Positions 62,661 to 64,000 of a stretch of DNA of 64,000 nucleotides are shown here, one piece after another. Under the pieces are notes generated by a model. The model worked only from the letters and a program-made list of their open reading frames with translations. It did no database searches and was not told the DNA's origin. Made by a program: the position numbers and the translations under genes. Within the stretch, counting starts at the first letter, position 1, and each line of letters starts with the position of its first letter. Where the stretch lies: contig CAKUMO010000010.1 in NCBI GenBank assembly GCA_934667815.1, positions 1 to 64,000 of the forward strand, written 5' to 3'. This DNA is from an uncultured Oscillospiraceae bacterium. Its GTDB lineage: Bacteria > Bacillota > Clostridia > Oscillospirales > Oscillospiraceae.

Positions 62661-63875
62661 ATGGATGACCTGACCCCGATGGATCCGGAATACCGCGAGG
62701 CTCCGCCGGAAACGCCGCAGGAAACACCGTGCTATTACGGCACGGGACGGCAGCCCGAGCAGCGTCCGTCGCATCTTCCCATTATTATCGTGCTGATCTG
62801 TCTGCTGGGGATCGCAAATTTCGTCACGGTTTTTGCACTTCTTGAATTAAAACGCACGCAGGCTGCTGCACCGCAGCCCGGCACGGACATCACGCAGCAA
62901 TTCACGCTGCTTCCCGCCGACGAAAGCAGTGAACCGTCAGAAAACGACGATCTGACGCTCAGCCGTTCGGATGAGAATGCGCTGTCGCTGCACGACCTGT
63001 ATGAAAAGGTCATTCCCAGCGTCGTGACGGTACTCTCCGGAAACGACCGCGTCGGCACGGGCATTGTCCTGAGTGCCGACGGCTACATTCTCACCAACGC
63101 CCGCACCGTGCAGAACGCATCTTCCCTTTCCGTCCGCACAAACGACGGCGAAACCTGCGAGGCGACTCTCGTCGGTGCGGACAGTGGCAGCGATCTTGCG
63201 CTGCTTCTGGTGCACGGCATCAGCCTCACACCCGCCGAATTCGGTGATTCCGAGCAGCTTGCACCCGGCGACAGCGTTGTGGCCTTCAGCAATCCCTTCG
63301 GTTCGGAGCTGGGCACGACCATGTCGCAGGGCTTCATCGCCGCCGTCAACGACAATGTTGAGCTTTCCGGGCGGCAGATCGGTGTGCTGCAAACGAACGC
63401 CTCCCTGAATTCCGACAGCGCGGGCGGCCCGCTATTCAATGCCTGCGGCCAGGTCATCGGCATCAATGTCTCGCGCGTCGGTTCGTTGGTATCCTACGAG
63501 ACCGTTGCAAACATCGGCTTCGCCATTCCCACACGCGATGTCAAGACCATTCTGCGCGACCTGCTTTCCGGACAATCCGACCTTGGGCACGCGTCCCTTG
63601 GTCTGACGGTCATTGACATTCCCGCAGGCCCGCAGAGCTATTGGAATCTGCCCGCAGGCGTGATGGTCGGCAGCATCCGCTTCACCGGCCCCGCCTATGC
63701 CGCTGGCATCCGCAGGGGCGACGTGATCGTAAAGCTCGGCGACTATGAGATCGCAGGCACGCAGGATTACGCGATCGCACTTGACGCATGCATTCCCGGA
63801 CAGAGCGTGCGGGTGTATCTCTACCGCGGCGGGAAGTATTATTATGCCGACATCACTCCTGAAACCGCAGAGTGA
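62661..63875 (+). CDS. HtrA/DegP-like membrane protein, predicted pseudoprotease with PDZ domain
   Basis: A 404-residue protein: Pro-rich cytoplasmic start, membrane helix (about 39-62), trypsin-like domain (about 110-285) and PDZ domain (about 300-395, with AAGIRRGDVIVKLGDYEI). Family landmarks are clear: VIPSVVTVLSG, GTGIVLSADGYILTNA, NPFG, GFAIP. But two of three catalytic residues are changed: the His of TNAH is Arg148 (TNARTV), and the Ser of GNSGG is Ala254 (SDSAGGPLF); Asp178 (SGSDLAL) remains. It should be inactive as a serine protease. It lies 30 bases after the kinase gene, so the two-component operon probably includes it. Confidence 0.92.
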   Translation: MDDLTPMDPEYREAPPETPQETPCYYGTGRQPEQRPSHLPIIIVLICLLGIANFVTVFALLELKRTQAAAPQPGTDITQQFTLLPADESSEPSENDDLTLSRSDENALSLHDLYEKVIPSVVTVLSGNDRVGTGIVLSADGYILTNARTVQNASSLSVRTNDGETCEATLVGADSGSDLALLLVHGISLTPAEFGDSEQLAPGDSVVAFSNPFGSELGTTMSQGFIAAVNDNVELSGRQIGVLQTNASLNSDSAGGPLFNACGQVIGINVSRVGSLVSYETVANIGFAIPTRDVKTILRDLLSGQSDLGHASLGLTVIDIPAGPQSYWNLPAGVMVGSIRFTGPAYAAGIRRGDVIVKLGDYEIAGTQDYAIALDACIPGQSVRVYLYRGGKYYYADITPETAE

Positions 63876-63880
63876 ACAGA

Positions 63881-63908
63881 AAAAACGATGGGGCCATGCC
63901 CCATCGTT
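63881..63908 (+). terminator. Terminator after the HtrA-like gene
   Basis: 11-bp stem AACGATGGGGC / GCCCCATCGTT with a 3-base loop. Confidence 0.75.
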
Positions 63909-63910
63909 CA

Positions 63911-64000
63911 GCTTATCAAAAAGTCCCTTCGGCCTTTTTGATAAGCTGCCTGCAAAATTGCAAAATCCGAATTTGTATTCTTTATTATTATTTTGCAATT
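63911..64000 (+). repeat. Dispersed intergenic repeat family B, copy 3 (cut by window edge)
   Basis: Hairpin GCTTATCAAAAAGTCCC...GGCCTTTTTGATAAGC (63911-63946) and then the family B core from 63948, GCCTGCAAAATTGCAAAATC, to the ATTTTGCAATT at the window end. Same hairpin-then-core order as copy 2. Confidence 0.88.

Noticed and set aside
62661..63875. Simple annotation as active HtrA serine protease
   Set aside because: Catalytic His and Ser are replaced by Arg148 and Ala254, so activity is not expected.

Overview
The window is chromosomal DNA of a spore-forming Clostridia bacterium, most likely a gut member of the Oscillospiraceae. The evidence is a GC-rich Firmicutes gene set, sporulation genes (spoIIE, spoIIR), a T-box leader on alaS, a large Bacillus-type SRP RNA, a dgt-dnaG-rpoD operon, and secreted plant-glycan hydrolases with cell-wall anchors. 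Placement below family level is not possible from sequence reading alone.

Layout. 1-3.8 kb: alaS 5' end with its T-box, proS, a small ORF and a single-chain L-serine dehydratase. 3.8-8.3 kb: an accessory block with a 1088-residue collagen-like/leucine-rich surface protein, a hypothetical protein and two small HTH regulators facing each other across a short control region with two near-identical operators. 8.4-21.7 kb: core genes (ychF, spoIIE, murC, an RluA-type synthase, spoIIR, ispE, a DUF1015 protein) with a Sel1 protein, an MFS exporter beside a TPR regulator, and a CopZ-like protein. 21.7-30.8 kb: a glycan locus made of two divergent AraC regulator/surface glycoside hydrolase pairs. One enzyme is GH127 and the other clan GH-D-like; both end in the same Cys-rich/Pro-Asp spacer/PRTG anchor and share a repeated jelly-roll-like module. 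30.9-42.7 kb: information processing (rpsU, SRP RNA, acpP, rpoD, dnaG, dgt, yigZ, hflX, rpmE, tmcAL) then ackA, pepT and a MazG-like gene. 42.7-54.2 kb: a TraB/GumN lipoprotein, then an envelope/export operon secA-pgeF-solute-binding lipoprotein-LTA-synthase-like enzyme, and a CDF metal exporter. 54.3-64 kb: a heterodimeric ABC exporter, typA, and a two-component system followed by an HtrA homologue.

Points most worth a second look: (1) the LTA-synthase-like protein carries an N-terminal domain that reads as a HAD phosphatase with its catalytic aspartates lost; (2) the HtrA-like protein after the two-component system has lost both catalytic His and Ser and looks like a pseudoprotease; (3) two families of structured intergenic repeats occur, one copy sitting exactly between two 26-bp direct repeats of a terminator; (4) a module occurs three times in the two surface glycoside hydrolases; (5) tmcAL appears to start at CTG. 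No CRISPR array, tRNA, rRNA, prophage or transposase was seen.

Many adjacent genes overlap by ATGA (DUF1015-ispE, hflX-yigZ, secA-pgeF-SBP, pepT-mazG, the ABC pair, the two-component pair), indicating translational coupling.
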